From positions 1-64,000 of the forward strand of contig URDG01000002.1 of the NCBI GenBank assembly GCA_900546515.1: a DNA stretch of 64,000 bases. Reading direction: 5' to 3'. A program made the translations under genes and the position numbers. This document shows positions 42,691 through 52,324 of this stretch, piece after piece. This DNA is from an uncultured Eubacteriales bacterium (lineage in GTDB: Bacteria > Bacillota > Clostridia > Oscillospirales > Oscillospiraceae). Below the pieces are notes generated by a model. That model saw only the letters and a program-made list of their open reading frames with translations, was not told the DNA's origin and did not search any database. The first letter of the stretch is position 1. Each line of letters opens with the position of its first letter.

Positions 42691-44766
42691 ATGAAATGCA
42701 CGATCCTGCATGAATCAAAGGGGCGCATGCGCTTTCACGCCGTGCAGCCGCGGATGACGCTTCTGCAGGCGGATATTCTTGACGCATATCTCCGGCAGCT
42801 CGACGGTGTGACGGATGCGAAGGTATACGAGCGCACCGGTGACGCCGTTGTGGTCTATACCGGGGCGCGCGAAAACATTGTCAGGGCGCTGTCCGTATTC
42901 TCTTATGAGAGTTCACAGGCGCTTGCACCTGAACACAGCGGCCGCGAGCTTAACCATGAGTATCAGGACCGGCTTGCAATGGCGGTATTCCGCCGCTGCA
43001 TCTCGAAGCTGTTCTTCCCCGCGCCGCTGCGCACGGCGATAACGCTCGTCCGCTCGGCAGGGTATATCAAAAAGGGCATTACCTGCCTGCTGAAGGGCAC
43101 GATACAGGTGCCCGTACTCGACGCGACGGCCATAACCGTGTCCATGCTCCGCGGCGATTTCAATACCGCAGGCTCGATAATGTTCCTGCTCGGCATAGGC
43201 GACACGCTCGACGAGTGGACGCATAAGAAGTCTGTCGGCGATCTTGCGCGCAGCATGGCGCTGAACGTGGACAAGGTCTGGCTCCAGACGGATGACGGCG
43301 ACGTTCTTGTTCCCGTGAGCGGCGTCAAGGTCGGCGACCTGATAACAGTGAGCACCGGCAACATGATCCCGCTCGACGGCAAAGTCACCGAGGGCGAGGC
43401 GATGGTAAATCAGGCCTCCATCACCGGCGAGCCTCTGGCAGTGCGCAAGGCTGCCGGCGGATACGTGTACGCCGGTACCGTGGTCGAAGAGGGCCGCTGC
43501 ACTGTCCGCGTTGAAAAGAGCACCGGCGGCGGCCGCTACGACCGTATAGTTAAGATGATCGAGGAGTCCGAGAAGCTCAAGTCCGGCACGGAAAGCCACG
43601 CCGCGCATCTTGCGGATCAGCTTGTGCCGTACAGTCTCGGCGCGACCGCGCTCATCTGGCTCATTACACGCAATCCGACGCGCGCGCTTGCCGTGCTGAT
43701 GGTCGACTTCTCATGCGCGCTCAAGCTCTCCATGCCCATTGCGGTTCTCTCCGCGATGAGGGAGGCCAGCACATATCAGCTCTCCGTCAAGGGCGGGCGT
43801 TTCCTCGAAGCCGTTTCTCAGGCTGAGACTTTTGTCTTTGACAAGACCGGCACGCTCACGCATGCCATGCCCAAGGTCAAAGACGTCATTACCTTCGGCG
43901 GGAAGGATAAATATGACATGCTGCGTCTTGCGGCATGCCTTGAAGAGCACTATCCCCATTCCATGGCCAAGGCCGTGGTCGATGAGGCGGAACGGCTCGA
44001 CCTGAAGCATGAGGAGCGCCACACGCATGTCGACTATATTGTCGCGCACGGTGTATCCAGCAGTGTGGACGGCGAAAAGGTCGTCATAGGCAGCCAGCAC
44101 TTCGTTTTTGAGGATGAGGGCTGCGCGATCCCCGAAGGCGAACAGGACAGGTTCGACGCTCTGCCTGAGGAATACTCGCATCTCTATCTATGCATTGCGG
44201 GAAAGCTCTCCGCCGTGATCTGCATTGAAGATCCGCTGCGCAGCGAAGCCCGCGAGGTCATAGACGGGCTGCACCGGCTCGGCATTCCCAAGCTCGTGAT
44301 GATGACAGGCGACAGCGGAAAAACGGCGCGCGCAGTCGCCGCCGCAGTCGGCGTTGACGAATGTTATGCGGAGGTGCTTCCGGAGGACAAGGCCGAATAT
44401 ATCCGCCGCGAGCATGCGGCCGGCCGCAAGGTCATCATGCTCGGCGACGGCGTGAACGACTCCCCCGCTCTTTCCGAAGCGGATGCCGGTATAGCCATAC
44501 GCGACGGCGCAGCTATCGCAAGGGAAGTTGCGGACATCACGGTCGGCGCAGACGATCTCTACTCGCTGCTGACCCTCAAGCGTCTGAGCGACGCGCTTAT
44601 GGACCGTATCCACGGCAACTACCGTAAGATAATCGGCTTCAACTTCATGCTAATATGTCTCGGCGTGGCCGGTATACTTCCTCCCGCGACATCGGCGCTG
44701 CTGCACAACGCATCAACGCTGCTCATAAGCCTCAAGAGCATGACAAACCTGCTTGACGAAAAGTAA
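42691..44766 (+). CDS. P1B-type (heavy-metal) ATPase
   Basis: This 691-residue ATPase has an N-terminal HMA-like domain without a CxxC pair (1-70), then membrane helices and the actuator motif ITGEP (244-248). FDKTGTLTHA carries the phosphorylated Asp (D384), with YPHS in the N domain and MLGDGVNDSPAL. In the transport helix the usual CPC motif is replaced by FSCALK (340-345). The hallmark Pro is missing while one Cys remains. It exports or imports a transition metal. The shared operator with feoAB points to iron or manganese, as inference. Confidence 0.85.
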   Translation: MKCTILHESKGRMRFHAVQPRMTLLQADILDAYLRQLDGVTDAKVYERTGDAVVVYTGARENIVRALSVFSYESSQALAPEHSGRELNHEYQDRLAMAVFRRCISKLFFPAPLRTAITLVRSAGYIKKGITCLLKGTIQVPVLDATAITVSMLRGDFNTAGSIMFLLGIGDTLDEWTHKKSVGDLARSMALNVDKVWLQTDDGDVLVPVSGVKVGDLITVSTGNMIPLDGKVTEGEAMVNQASITGEPLAVRKAAGGYVYAGTVVEEGRCTVRVEKSTGGGRYDRIVKMIEESEKLKSGTESHAAHLADQLVPYSLGATALIWLITRNPTRALAVLMVDFSCALKLSMPIAVLSAMREASTYQLSVKGGRFLEAVSQAETFVFDKTGTLTHAMPKVKDVITFGGKDKYDMLRLAACLEEHYPHSMAKAVVDEAERLDLKHEERHTHVDYIVAHGVSSSVDGEKVVIGSQHFVFEDEGCAIPEGEQDRFDALPEEYSHLYLCIAGKLSAVICIEDPLRSEAREVIDGLHRLGIPKLVMMTGDSGKTARAVAAAVGVDECYAEVLPEDKAEYIRREHAAGRKVIMLGDGVNDSPALSEADAGIAIRDGAAIAREVADITVGADDLYSLLTLKRLSDALMDRIHGNYRKIIGFNFMLICLGVAGILPPATSALLHNASTLLISLKSMTNLLDEK

Positions 44767-44775
44767 GATGCATTT

Positions 44776-44814
44776 ATCCGCCTCACGGACGCTGTCCGGA
44801 GGCGGATTTTTTTT
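44776..44814 (+). terminator. Terminator of the P-type ATPase operon
   Basis: ATCCGCCTC/GAGGCGGAT plus inner CGGAC/GTCCG form a stem followed by eight T's. Confidence 0.9.
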
Positions 44815-44931
44815 GACGATTTTTTCGCCTCCGGCGCTTGTATGTACCGCTTCCGCTATGATATACTTTAACCGGCGCCGTGCGCTGCTGCCGGCGCCGC
44901 GATATAAAAAGATGACGGGAGTGGGATCTCT

Positions 44932-46725
44932 GTGGACGTAAATAAGCTTTCGGCCCTGGCCGACCGTGTGCTTGACGGCGAGACGCAGGCCTATGAGGCC
45001 ATATATCTTGAGACCAAGGACGATATATTCTTTCACGCAAAGACCATTCTCGAAAGTGAAGAGGCCGCATGGGATGCCGTGCAGGACAGCTACATCGCCG
45101 CTTTCCGAAGCCTTGAAAAGCTCAAGAGCTCCGGAGATCTGAGCGTCTGGCTGCGCGCCATTGCCTCTAATATATGCTTCACCCGGCTGCGGAAGCAGCC
45201 GCGCGGCCGGACGGACGCACCGCCGGAGAGCGGCGGAACATTCTCCGGCAAAACGCTTGCCGCCCTGCCCGATATGCAGCGGACGGCCGTGCTGCTGCGT
45301 TACTGCGACGACATGTCGCTCTCGCAGATAGCCTCTGTCATGCGATGCAGTGAGGATACGGCGGCCGGCAGTCTTGCCGCAGCGGAAAAGGCGCTCGGTC
45401 TCACGCGCGATCTCCCGCTCCCTCAGGGCAAGATCACACCGGCAGAGCTCAGGGCGGATATGGAGCGCCTGCGGCTGCGGTGTCAGCTTACGCCCGCGCT
45501 GACTCTCAGCATAGGCAGCGTTATCGCGCAGAAATGCGGCTATACCTCGGCGCTGCGTGTTACATCCGGCGTGGATATGCATTCTTCTGTGCCGCGCGCT
45601 TCCGAACGTTCCCGGCAGCAGGGACAGCCGCAGAAACGGAACGCACAGGAGCCGGCTGGAAAGGTTCGGGACAGCCGTGAGGTACAGCGCGGCGGCAGCA
45701 ATACCGCAAAATGGGAAAAGCCTTCCCAAGGCGGTAAGCTCATCGTCGTTCTGGCTGTCGCCCTTATCATAGCAGGCATTGCGTTTGGAATATACGCAGT
45801 GCGCGGCATACTCTTCCGCAGCGGCGGGAGTGAAGTCACATATTCCGACGCCGCTCACGGCGCACAAAGCGATATCTCCGGGCCGTCCGTGACCAGCGAG
45901 AGCGCGCAGGCATATCTCGGCGTGCTCACGGGATACACGGGGAAGGTCGGCGTCTGTACGTCTGCCGTCTCCGGTCCGGGGCTTGCATATGCCCGGCTCA
46001 CCGATTTTGACGGCGACGGCTCGGACGAGCTGTATCTCTACTATATTGACAGGGATTTTTCCCAGGAAAACCGGCAGTACAGCATTGGCTCCGACGGGAA
46101 TGAGCTCTGGTGCCTGCATGAGGAGCTGTGGAAATACGACGGCGAGCTGAAAAAATGCTTTGCGCAGGAGCATTTTCACACTGGCAGCGTAAATGCCGCC
46201 AACAGCACCGGCCGCTGGATATACAGCGACGGCGATATTCAGCGCCTTGCAAGCTGGCACAGCGACATAGACGTAAACGGCTACGTCAACCAGTATCTCG
46301 ATATATACGAGCTCGACGGTGGCGAGCTCAAGGTGGGCTGCGAGGTCTCCGCGACATTTGTTGTGGCAAATCAGGCCAGGCACATGGCCGACGGCTATCA
46401 GATCGAGCAGTATTACGGCACGGATAACGCAAGCTTCGACGATATTGCATATTTCTTTGAGGGTGCAGTAAAAAATGCAGACGGGCGCGAATCCTGCACG
46501 TACAGGGACTGTCAGGCTCTCGCCGATCTGAACACCTCGGACATTGTTCCGCTGGATGACTACAGCGCGGACAATCCCCTTACTATTCTCAAAAACTTTT
46601 ACGATGCGCGTCGGGACAGCGGCACACAGCTGATATCTTTCAACGGCAACAGCCTTACATGGAAGCTGGTCGATATAAACGCTCTTCTGAGCGATCTTGC
46701 CGACATCTGCACCGGAGCCGCATAA
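44932..46725 (+). CDS. ECF sigma factor fused to membrane-anchored extracytoplasmic domain
   Basis: Residues 1-85 are sigma region 2 (DAVQDSYIAAFRSLEKLKSSGDLSVWLRAIASNICFTRLRK) and 105-150 are region 4 (LPDMQRTAVLLRYCDDMSLSQIASVMRCSEDTAAGSL). A linker of about 110 residues leads to one membrane helix (269-291, IVVLAVALIIAGIAFGIYAV). The outside domain of about 305 residues contains a DFDGDGSDELYLYY calcium-loop/FG-GAP-like motif. The design puts promoter recognition and an external sensor in one polypeptide, instead of separate sigma and anti-sigma proteins. The start is a GTG at 44932. It stands alone between terminators. Confidence 0.8.
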   Translation: MDVNKLSALADRVLDGETQAYEAIYLETKDDIFFHAKTILESEEAAWDAVQDSYIAAFRSLEKLKSSGDLSVWLRAIASNICFTRLRKQPRGRTDAPPESGGTFSGKTLAALPDMQRTAVLLRYCDDMSLSQIASVMRCSEDTAAGSLAAAEKALGLTRDLPLPQGKITPAELRADMERLRLRCQLTPALTLSIGSVIAQKCGYTSALRVTSGVDMHSSVPRASERSRQQGQPQKRNAQEPAGKVRDSREVQRGGSNTAKWEKPSQGGKLIVVLAVALIIAGIAFGIYAVRGILFRSGGSEVTYSDAAHGAQSDISGPSVTSESAQAYLGVLTGYTGKVGVCTSAVSGPGLAYARLTDFDGDGSDELYLYYIDRDFSQENRQYSIGSDGNELWCLHEELWKYDGELKKCFAQEHFHTGSVNAANSTGRWIYSDGDIQRLASWHSDIDVNGYVNQYLDIYELDGGELKVGCEVSATFVVANQARHMADGYQIEQYYGTDNASFDDIAYFFEGAVKNADGRESCTYRDCQALADLNTSDIVPLDDYSADNPLTILKNFYDARRDSGTQLISFNGNSLTWKLVDINALLSDLADICTGAA

Positions 46726-46773
46726 AGAGACGGCGACTGAAAATGCGATTCCATTTTCAGTCGCCGTTTCTTT
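46724..46773. terminator. Bidirectional terminator
   Basis: AAAGAGACGGCGACTGAAAATG and its near-complement (one mismatch) form a 22-bp stem around CGATTC. It overlaps the last bases of the convergent zinc-ribbon gene. Confidence 0.85.
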
Positions 46774-46978
46774 ATACAAGATTGACGATAGACGCATCGC
46801 CGATCTTGCTCCAGTCAAGCCTCTGACCGCAGCGGTCACAGAAACTCATGTACTCCCGCTCAAGCGTCCGTCCACAACGCGGACAGCGGGGATAACACGC
46901 GCAATTTCTGAACTTCACGATCTCCATCACCGGCATCGGCCGGCGGAAGCTCAACTCCGTTTGTATTGCAGCCGTCAT
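46772..46978 (-). CDS. Small zinc-ribbon protein
   Basis: This protein of about 68 residues has a double CxxC ribbon (CPRCGRTLEREYMSFCDRCGQRLDW), a pattern common in small proteins of mobile elements in Clostridia. The frame can start at a GTG (46981) or ATG (46978). An internal ATG (MEIVKFRN) is also possible because no strong ribosome binding site is present. It lies between an XRE regulator and a terminator. The role is unknown. Confidence 0.55.
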   Translation of the reverse strand: MTAAIQTELSFRRPMPVMEIVKFRNCACYPRCPRCGRTLEREYMSFCDRCGQRLDWSKIGDASIVNLV

Positions 46979-47029
46979 CACTTTTCATCATCTCGTGTAC
47001 TTAGTTAATATCTGTCGGGCGGCCGGGTC

Positions 47030-47380
47030 CTATTTGACGGCTAAACCCTCCTTCTCCCTTATCAGCACGATCAGTTCTTTGAGCACGGGCATAAGAGCCT
47101 TTGCTTCTTCTTCGCTGCAGCTCTCTATCATGAGGCGCAGTTCTTTTATATATGAGCTATCCCTCTCAAACTCGGGGTTGAATATCTCTCTGGCATCTAT
47201 GCGGAGATAGCGCACCAGCGGATACAACACCTCCATTTTCGGGTTGCCTTTATAATTTTCAATATTCAGGATGGTGCGGCTGTCAAGTCCTATCGCATCC
47301 GCAACCTCGCTTTGGGTCAGGTTGAGCCTCCATCGCGCCCGCTTGACCGCATCGCCAAGGGGACGAGAAAACTCTGGCAT
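47030..47380 (-). CDS. XRE-family helix-turn-helix regulator
   Basis: This 116-residue protein has an N-terminal Cro/C1-type HTH (LTQSEVADAIGLDSRTILNIENYKGNPKMEVLYPLVRYL, about 21-59) and a C-terminal helical region. GAGGTGA precedes the ATG, and the gene ends in TAG. It is probably co-transcribed with the zinc-ribbon gene 50 nt downstream. The 47381-47616 gap beyond it contains only AT-rich sequence and a GC-rich dyad (GCCCCGCCGCC with its complement, 47567-47603), possibly a terminator for the adjacent glycosyltransferase gene. Confidence 0.8.
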   Translation of the reverse strand: MPEFSRPLGDAVKRARWRLNLTQSEVADAIGLDSRTILNIENYKGNPKMEVLYPLVRYLRIDAREIFNPEFERDSSYIKELRLMIESCSEEEAKALMPVLKELIVLIREKEGLAVK

Positions 47381-47616
47381 TACGATTCACCTCATGGGTA
47401 TTTTACATTACGCAGAGCGCGCAGTGAAGTCGTCACAATTCACCAAATTGATGTATCGTAATGATATTGACTTATGATTTAAGTCATGGAAAACTCAGTA
47501 AAGGAAAATATATTCAGCTCTGTCAGCAGCCTTTTGGCACCTCCCTGTTTTGCTTTAATGCAAGGCGCCCCGCCGCCGGAAGCAGCGCGCTCTGGCGGCG
47601 GGGCAATTATATCAGT

Positions 47617-49122
47617 TCAGCCAAGCTTCACTATGATCCGGTCTTCATCCGCCCTGTAGATGATCGATCCATCCGCAGGGTAGCACGGCATCTCATCGTA
47701 CCAAGGTGCGTTGAGTATGGTGTCCTCCCTGTACATGTACAGGTCAAGGCCGAGATAGTATTTTATGAAGCTCACGCGCGTATAGATGTTGACGAGATCC
47801 TCGTTCGGCCCGGTAAATCCGGACGTGTCTATTTCCCTGTCAAAACGCTTCACTCCGCCGGCCGTATTGCCCACGAGGTCAATGACCGTGTACTCACCGA
47901 AGCCCGGAGTGTCCATCACCTGCGCCATAAGCGTGTTGTAGAACGCATAGGCGTTTTCATACTCAAGATACATCTTGAGATAGACCTTGTTTGCAAAATA
48001 CACATTGCCCGCTATGATCAGCGCCATCGCAAGCGCCGTGACGCTGCGCACAGCGCGCACACGGCCCGCAAGGCTCTCAACGGCGAACGCCGTGAACACA
48101 TAAAATGAGCAGAAGCCGAACAGCACCAGACTGTGTATGATATCGACCGAGGCAATGAGGTAGATGCAGTTTACACTCAGCGGATACGCTATGCAGAGCG
48201 CAAGCATCAGCGCTGTTTTCCCGGCCTTCCCCCGGCCGCGCATGTTCGCCGCGAGGGCGCAGAGCACCGCCGTAGCGCAGATAAAATGAGCCAGACGCGA
48301 AAGCCCGGAGTTTACATAGCCGAAATACCCGTCCGTAAATATATGCACAAAAGAGCTGTAGGCCATGAGCAGGCTGTGAAGCACACTCTTTCCCGACGTC
48401 ACCTCATAGCTCTGATAGCCCATGCCGAGCACTACCTCCACAGCGAGGGTCACGGCATAATACAGCACAAGAGACGCCGCCAGCAGCGCCAGATATACAA
48501 GGCTCTTTTTCAGCACCTCGCCCGCTGTGCTCTCCTCATCCATAAGGCGCTTTATAAGCAGCAGCACGCACAGACTCGCCGCAACGCTTATATACGCCTG
48601 ATATATCCCGAGAGAGAATGCCAGCAGCAGGCAGCCCGCCGTCATACGCTTCCAGCCGCCGCGGTAAAAGAGACTCGCCGAGAGTACGGCAAGAAATATC
48701 GCAAACGCATAGGACGAGCTTGTGAACATGAAGCAGAAATTGCCCGTAAGCGCCGGGAATACTATCACCGCGCCCGGCAGCAGGATCTGCATGAGCTTCG
48801 TCCTGATTCGGAACATGTCTATGACGATGCATATCGCCGCGGTTATGAATACAAGGCTCAGCACCCCGTATATCCAGGGCATGGAGGCGTCCGGGAATAT
48901 AAGCTTGACCGCTTCCAGTCCCCATCTGCCGGAGGTCAGCGTCGCCCCCTTGGAGAAGAGCGCCGCAGTCTCATCGGCATTGAGGAGCTTGTTTGTAAAG
49001 GCGTACATGTGCGCCAGAAAGCCGAACACAAGGGAGGCCGCAGCCGGAAGCGCGTGCTTCCGCACGGCAGCGGCGGCAGACTGCGCCGCCCGCTCACACA
49101 GGGAATATTCTTTCTCCATCAT
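47617..49122 (-). CDS. GtrII-like membrane glucosyltransferase, paralogue A
   Basis: This 501-residue protein has about 11 membrane segments and matches the glucosyltransferase-II (Glucos_trans_II) family. The conserved loop FTNKLLNADETAALFSKGATLTSGRWGLEAVKLIFPD after the first helix carries the acidic residue expected of GT-C enzymes. The soluble tail ends RIIVKLG. Family members add glucose, or other sugars from a lipid carrier, to cell-surface polymers on the outer face. GGGGGATAG precedes two consecutive ATGs. It is the last gene of a four-GT block, 10 nt after paralogue B. Confidence 0.85.
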   Translation of the reverse strand: MMEKEYSLCERAAQSAAAAVRKHALPAAASLVFGFLAHMYAFTNKLLNADETAALFSKGATLTSGRWGLEAVKLIFPDASMPWIYGVLSLVFITAAICIVIDMFRIRTKLMQILLPGAVIVFPALTGNFCFMFTSSSYAFAIFLAVLSASLFYRGGWKRMTAGCLLLAFSLGIYQAYISVAASLCVLLLIKRLMDEESTAGEVLKKSLVYLALLAASLVLYYAVTLAVEVVLGMGYQSYEVTSGKSVLHSLLMAYSSFVHIFTDGYFGYVNSGLSRLAHFICATAVLCALAANMRGRGKAGKTALMLALCIAYPLSVNCIYLIASVDIIHSLVLFGFCSFYVFTAFAVESLAGRVRAVRSVTALAMALIIAGNVYFANKVYLKMYLEYENAYAFYNTLMAQVMDTPGFGEYTVIDLVGNTAGGVKRFDREIDTSGFTGPNEDLVNIYTRVSFIKYYLGLDLYMYREDTILNAPWYDEMPCYPADGSIIYRADEDRIIVKLG

Positions 49123-49132
49123 CTATCCCCCT

Positions 49133-50665
49133 TTATCCGAGCTTGACGACAACGAAGCCGTCTATCATCTTCACCGAGCCGTAATAGGGGTACTCGGCCA
49201 TTTCCGCGAATTCCTCCGTCGCGGCAAGCTTCTCCGCCTCCGTCTCGCTTGCAAGCGGTATATTGCTGCCAAGATAGCGCCGCAGGAAGTTTTCCCGGGA
49301 ATAGATGTTTATCAGATCGTGATTCACACCCATTATATAGCCCGTGTCCAGCCCGCTCAGATCCGTCAGCGCATTATCCTGACAACCTATTATTGCAAGC
49401 TTGCTGCCTTCCTCAAACCCCTCTGCATTCTCCGCACGGCTCAAGAGGACCGAATAGAACGAATATGCGTTCTCATACTGGAGATACAGCTTCAGATACA
49501 CTTCGTTTGCAAAGTACACATTGCTCACAAGCGCTGCGGCCAGCGCGACATATACAATGTCCCTCATTGTGCGCCGCAGCGCGCTGCCTCCGGCAAAAAC
49601 GCGCTCGAGCAGCATTGCTGCCAGCACATAGAAGGCAACGAAGCTGTATATTACGAGCGTATGTATGGAGTCCTTCGCCATGGCGAGAAACATGCAGTTC
49701 ACAGCCAGCGGAAAGATCGCGGCGCATACAAGCAGGAGCACACCGTCAAGCGGGCGATGCGCCTTTACGCGCGCCGCAGCCTCGCGGATAATGCCCGCCG
49801 CGCACAGAAGCAGAAGAATAATATGCAGCCAGCGCGACGCCTCGCTCGTGACGAGCGCAAACTCGCGGTAGCTGAGATAATAGACCATGAAGTCATAGGC
49901 CATGCGAACACGGGCGAATATCCCGCTGCCGTTCATATTGTCCTTCACATAGTCGTTGAACTGCGCCCCGGTGACCCTGAAAACCGCATATGTCACAGCG
50001 GCGTAGAGCACCAGCGCCGCAAGCATCATGGCAAGCGCCTTCAGTCCGAAAACTATGGTCTTGACGGCGCTTCCGCTCTCTTCAAGGCAGGACTTTATCA
50101 TATACAGCACAAAAAAGCTCGCCGCGACCGAAATATACGCCTGATATATGCTCAGCGACAGCACCAGCAGCAGGCAGGCGACCGGCGCGCACAGCTTCAC
50201 GCCGCGGCAAAAAACATAAGCCGCGGTGACCACCAGCAGGAAGGACAGCGCGTAGGCCGTGCTCGTGAACATGAAGCAGAACGTGCCCGTTTCCGACGGG
50301 AACGACACGATCATGCCCGCAAGCAGCACCTTTATAAGCCCGCCCCTGATATCGAAAAGTCTGATGATAAGGCAGACCGATGCGGCCAGCAGCAGAAGGC
50401 TCGCAAGTCCCCACAGCCACGGCATGGAATAGTCCGGAAAGATGAGCTTGACAGCTTCGAGCCCCCAGCGGCCCGACGTGACCGTCGCCCCCTTGCCGAA
50501 CAGCGACTCTATTTCATCTGCATTGACAAGTTTATTGGTAAACGCGAACATGTGCGCGGCAAGTCCGAATATCAGTGCGGACACGAACGGCAACCTGTCG
50601 CGCGCCGTGCTTTCCCACAGCCTGAGTACACCGTTTTCAAGAGGCGTATTTCTCGCTTTTTCCAT
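49133..50665 (-). CDS. GtrII-like membrane glucosyltransferase, paralogue B
   Basis: This protein of about 510 residues has the same architecture as paralogue A: FTNKLVNADEIESLFGKGATVTSGRWGLEAVKLIFPD, then about ten helices, a soluble region of about 60 residues and a C-terminal GFVVVKLG. The ATG at 50665 (MEKARNT) with AAGGATAT upstream is chosen over a non-ATG start 16 codons earlier. Sequence identity with A and C is high around the first extracellular loop and the lysine/tyrosine-rich NVYFANEVYLKLYLQYENAYSFY motif near the tail. Confidence 0.85.
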   Translation of the reverse strand: MEKARNTPLENGVLRLWESTARDRLPFVSALIFGLAAHMFAFTNKLVNADEIESLFGKGATVTSGRWGLEAVKLIFPDYSMPWLWGLASLLLLAASVCLIIRLFDIRGGLIKVLLAGMIVSFPSETGTFCFMFTSTAYALSFLLVVTAAYVFCRGVKLCAPVACLLLVLSLSIYQAYISVAASFFVLYMIKSCLEESGSAVKTIVFGLKALAMMLAALVLYAAVTYAVFRVTGAQFNDYVKDNMNGSGIFARVRMAYDFMVYYLSYREFALVTSEASRWLHIILLLLCAAGIIREAAARVKAHRPLDGVLLLVCAAIFPLAVNCMFLAMAKDSIHTLVIYSFVAFYVLAAMLLERVFAGGSALRRTMRDIVYVALAAALVSNVYFANEVYLKLYLQYENAYSFYSVLLSRAENAEGFEEGSKLAIIGCQDNALTDLSGLDTGYIMGVNHDLINIYSRENFLRRYLGSNIPLASETEAEKLAATEEFAEMAEYPYYGSVKMIDGFVVVKLG

Positions 50666-50730
50666 CAAGTATATCCTTTCTCCTGTTTTCACCCGTGCAG
50701 AGCCTCCGGACATGCAGCCGGCCGGCGCTC

Positions 50731-52302
50731 TTATTTTACGGGCTCAGAGGGCCGTGTCGAACGGCTCTTGCGCGCGGCAAAGGCCGACAGACGTGCAAGC
50801 CCATAGGCCGCCACGGGTATCATCAGAATGATATATCCCATCGCATACTGGGATTTTGCTTCAAAAAGCAGGTGATACAGCATGCCGCCGAGAATTATCA
50901 GCGGGAACACCGCCGTCCTGAGCGATTTCTTTTTCAGAAGAAGTATGAGACTGAGTGCAAAGCCCGCAAAGATCAGCTGCTGATAGTAGTTCATAAGCTG
51001 GGTCAGCCTGCGCTCAAAGCGCTGGCAGATAAGCTTATACAGCATACCCGGCTCACTGTACTTTTTCCTGACCTGATTGTTCCACAGCCCCTGATATGTA
51101 GGCTCGTTCCACTGGCTGAGAAGCTTGCGCGAGAAAAAGTGCACCGCCTCTGCCGGGTCAGCCGTGAAGTACTCAAGGCGCTCATTTATCGCCTCGCGCG
51201 CAGTCTGCGCGGTTTTATCGCGGTCAAAGCCCGAACCCTTATACGCCGCGACGGTATACTCCGTATCATACCATCCGGAGCACGACTGCCCCTCGTTCAG
51301 GCCCATTGCCATCCAGCCGAGCTGCGGGACGCCGCTGCCGAAGCTCTCTCCGCAGCGCTCCTCATAATATTTCTGCGGAAGTCCCCTCACGCACAGCACC
51401 ATGGCCGCCGCCAGCGCGAGCAGCACCACGGCTTTCACATCCGGTTTTCTTATGAGATCAATCACCCAGATGATAACGATAGCTATGAAAAATATCAGGC
51501 AGTTCAGCTTCAGGCATACGGCAAGCGTGAGACACGCCGCGCACAGAACGCCATGGGCAATGCGCCGGTTTTCCCGGAATTCAAGAAACATCCATGTTCC
51601 CGTGCATGCAAGCGCAAAGCCGGGAACATTGCCGTACATATAGGTCGTAAACAGCACCGGCGGCAGGAAGAACAGCAGCAGAACCGCGGTCAGCTTGGTG
51701 ACCGTCTCGCTTTTTGACACGCAGAGTGTGCAGCGCAGGACCGAATAATAGGTCAGCACCGTAAAAAGCACATTTATTCCCTGCAGCGCAAGGCTTGAAT
51801 ACCCCTCCGGCCTCGCCGGCAGCACAGCATTGAAAAGCCTGAAAAACAGCTCCTCATACAGCGCAAAGCCGAACTGGAAAGGGAAGCATCTGAAATAATC
51901 ATGGTAATATGAATAGTCGCCCTTTGCCGCCTGACGCGCAAAGAAAGTGACTATGTACGAATCCTCGGACGGCTGGAGCTTGGCCGAGCACACAAAGGCA
52001 AGGCCGAAAAGCAGCGTCCACGCCAGCAGGAGCACCACGAGCTTTCTGAGCTTCACATGCTCGCACATCAGGCAGATCAGATAGACAGCGGCAACGCAGA
52101 TGAACAAAACTATGGCATTGAGGAAGAAGTTGTCCTTCACGAACGTCACTATCTCCCCCGCTCCGGCGCCGGTGCTCATAAGCGTCGTTCTGAACACTGA
52201 CATCGGCGTTAGGAAAGCCATGAACCCGAGAAGCAGGATGAAGATCACCGCGGCGCAGAACCGGCTGAATTTATTCAGTTTTTTGTCTGTTCTGTCTCTC
52301 AT
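50731..52302 (-). CDS. GT-C-type membrane glycosyltransferase, different family
   Basis: This 523-residue protein has about 12 membrane segments and lacks the GtrII loop. It resembles PMT/ArnT-like GT-C enzymes. There is a long extracytoplasmic loop after helix 3 (LQPSEDSYIVTFFARQAAKGDYSYYHDYFRCFPFQFG) and a C-proximal loop rich in Trp/Tyr (LLSQWNEPTYQGLWNNQ). It is inserted between GtrII paralogues B and C in the same direction (65- and 22-nt gaps), so it probably modifies the same polymer. The sugar and acceptor are unknown. Confidence 0.8.
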   Translation of the reverse strand: MRDRTDKKLNKFSRFCAAVIFILLLGFMAFLTPMSVFRTTLMSTGAGAGEIVTFVKDNFFLNAIVLFICVAAVYLICLMCEHVKLRKLVVLLLAWTLLFGLAFVCSAKLQPSEDSYIVTFFARQAAKGDYSYYHDYFRCFPFQFGFALYEELFFRLFNAVLPARPEGYSSLALQGINVLFTVLTYYSVLRCTLCVSKSETVTKLTAVLLLFFLPPVLFTTYMYGNVPGFALACTGTWMFLEFRENRRIAHGVLCAACLTLAVCLKLNCLIFFIAIVIIWVIDLIRKPDVKAVVLLALAAAMVLCVRGLPQKYYEERCGESFGSGVPQLGWMAMGLNEGQSCSGWYDTEYTVAAYKGSGFDRDKTAQTAREAINERLEYFTADPAEAVHFFSRKLLSQWNEPTYQGLWNNQVRKKYSEPGMLYKLICQRFERRLTQLMNYYQQLIFAGFALSLILLLKKKSLRTAVFPLIILGGMLYHLLFEAKSQYAMGYIILMIPVAAYGLARLSAFAARKSRSTRPSEPVK

Positions 52303-52324
52303 GGTCTCTTTCCCTCTGTAACTT

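Noticed and set aside
44713..46839. 708-codon open frame on the minus strand
   Set aside because: It lies opposite the ECF-sensor gene and across two strong terminators. Composition and lack of motifs mark it as a shadow.
48722..50806. 694-codon open frame on the plus strand
   Set aside because: It covers parts of two GtrII genes in antisense. There is no start signal or domain.
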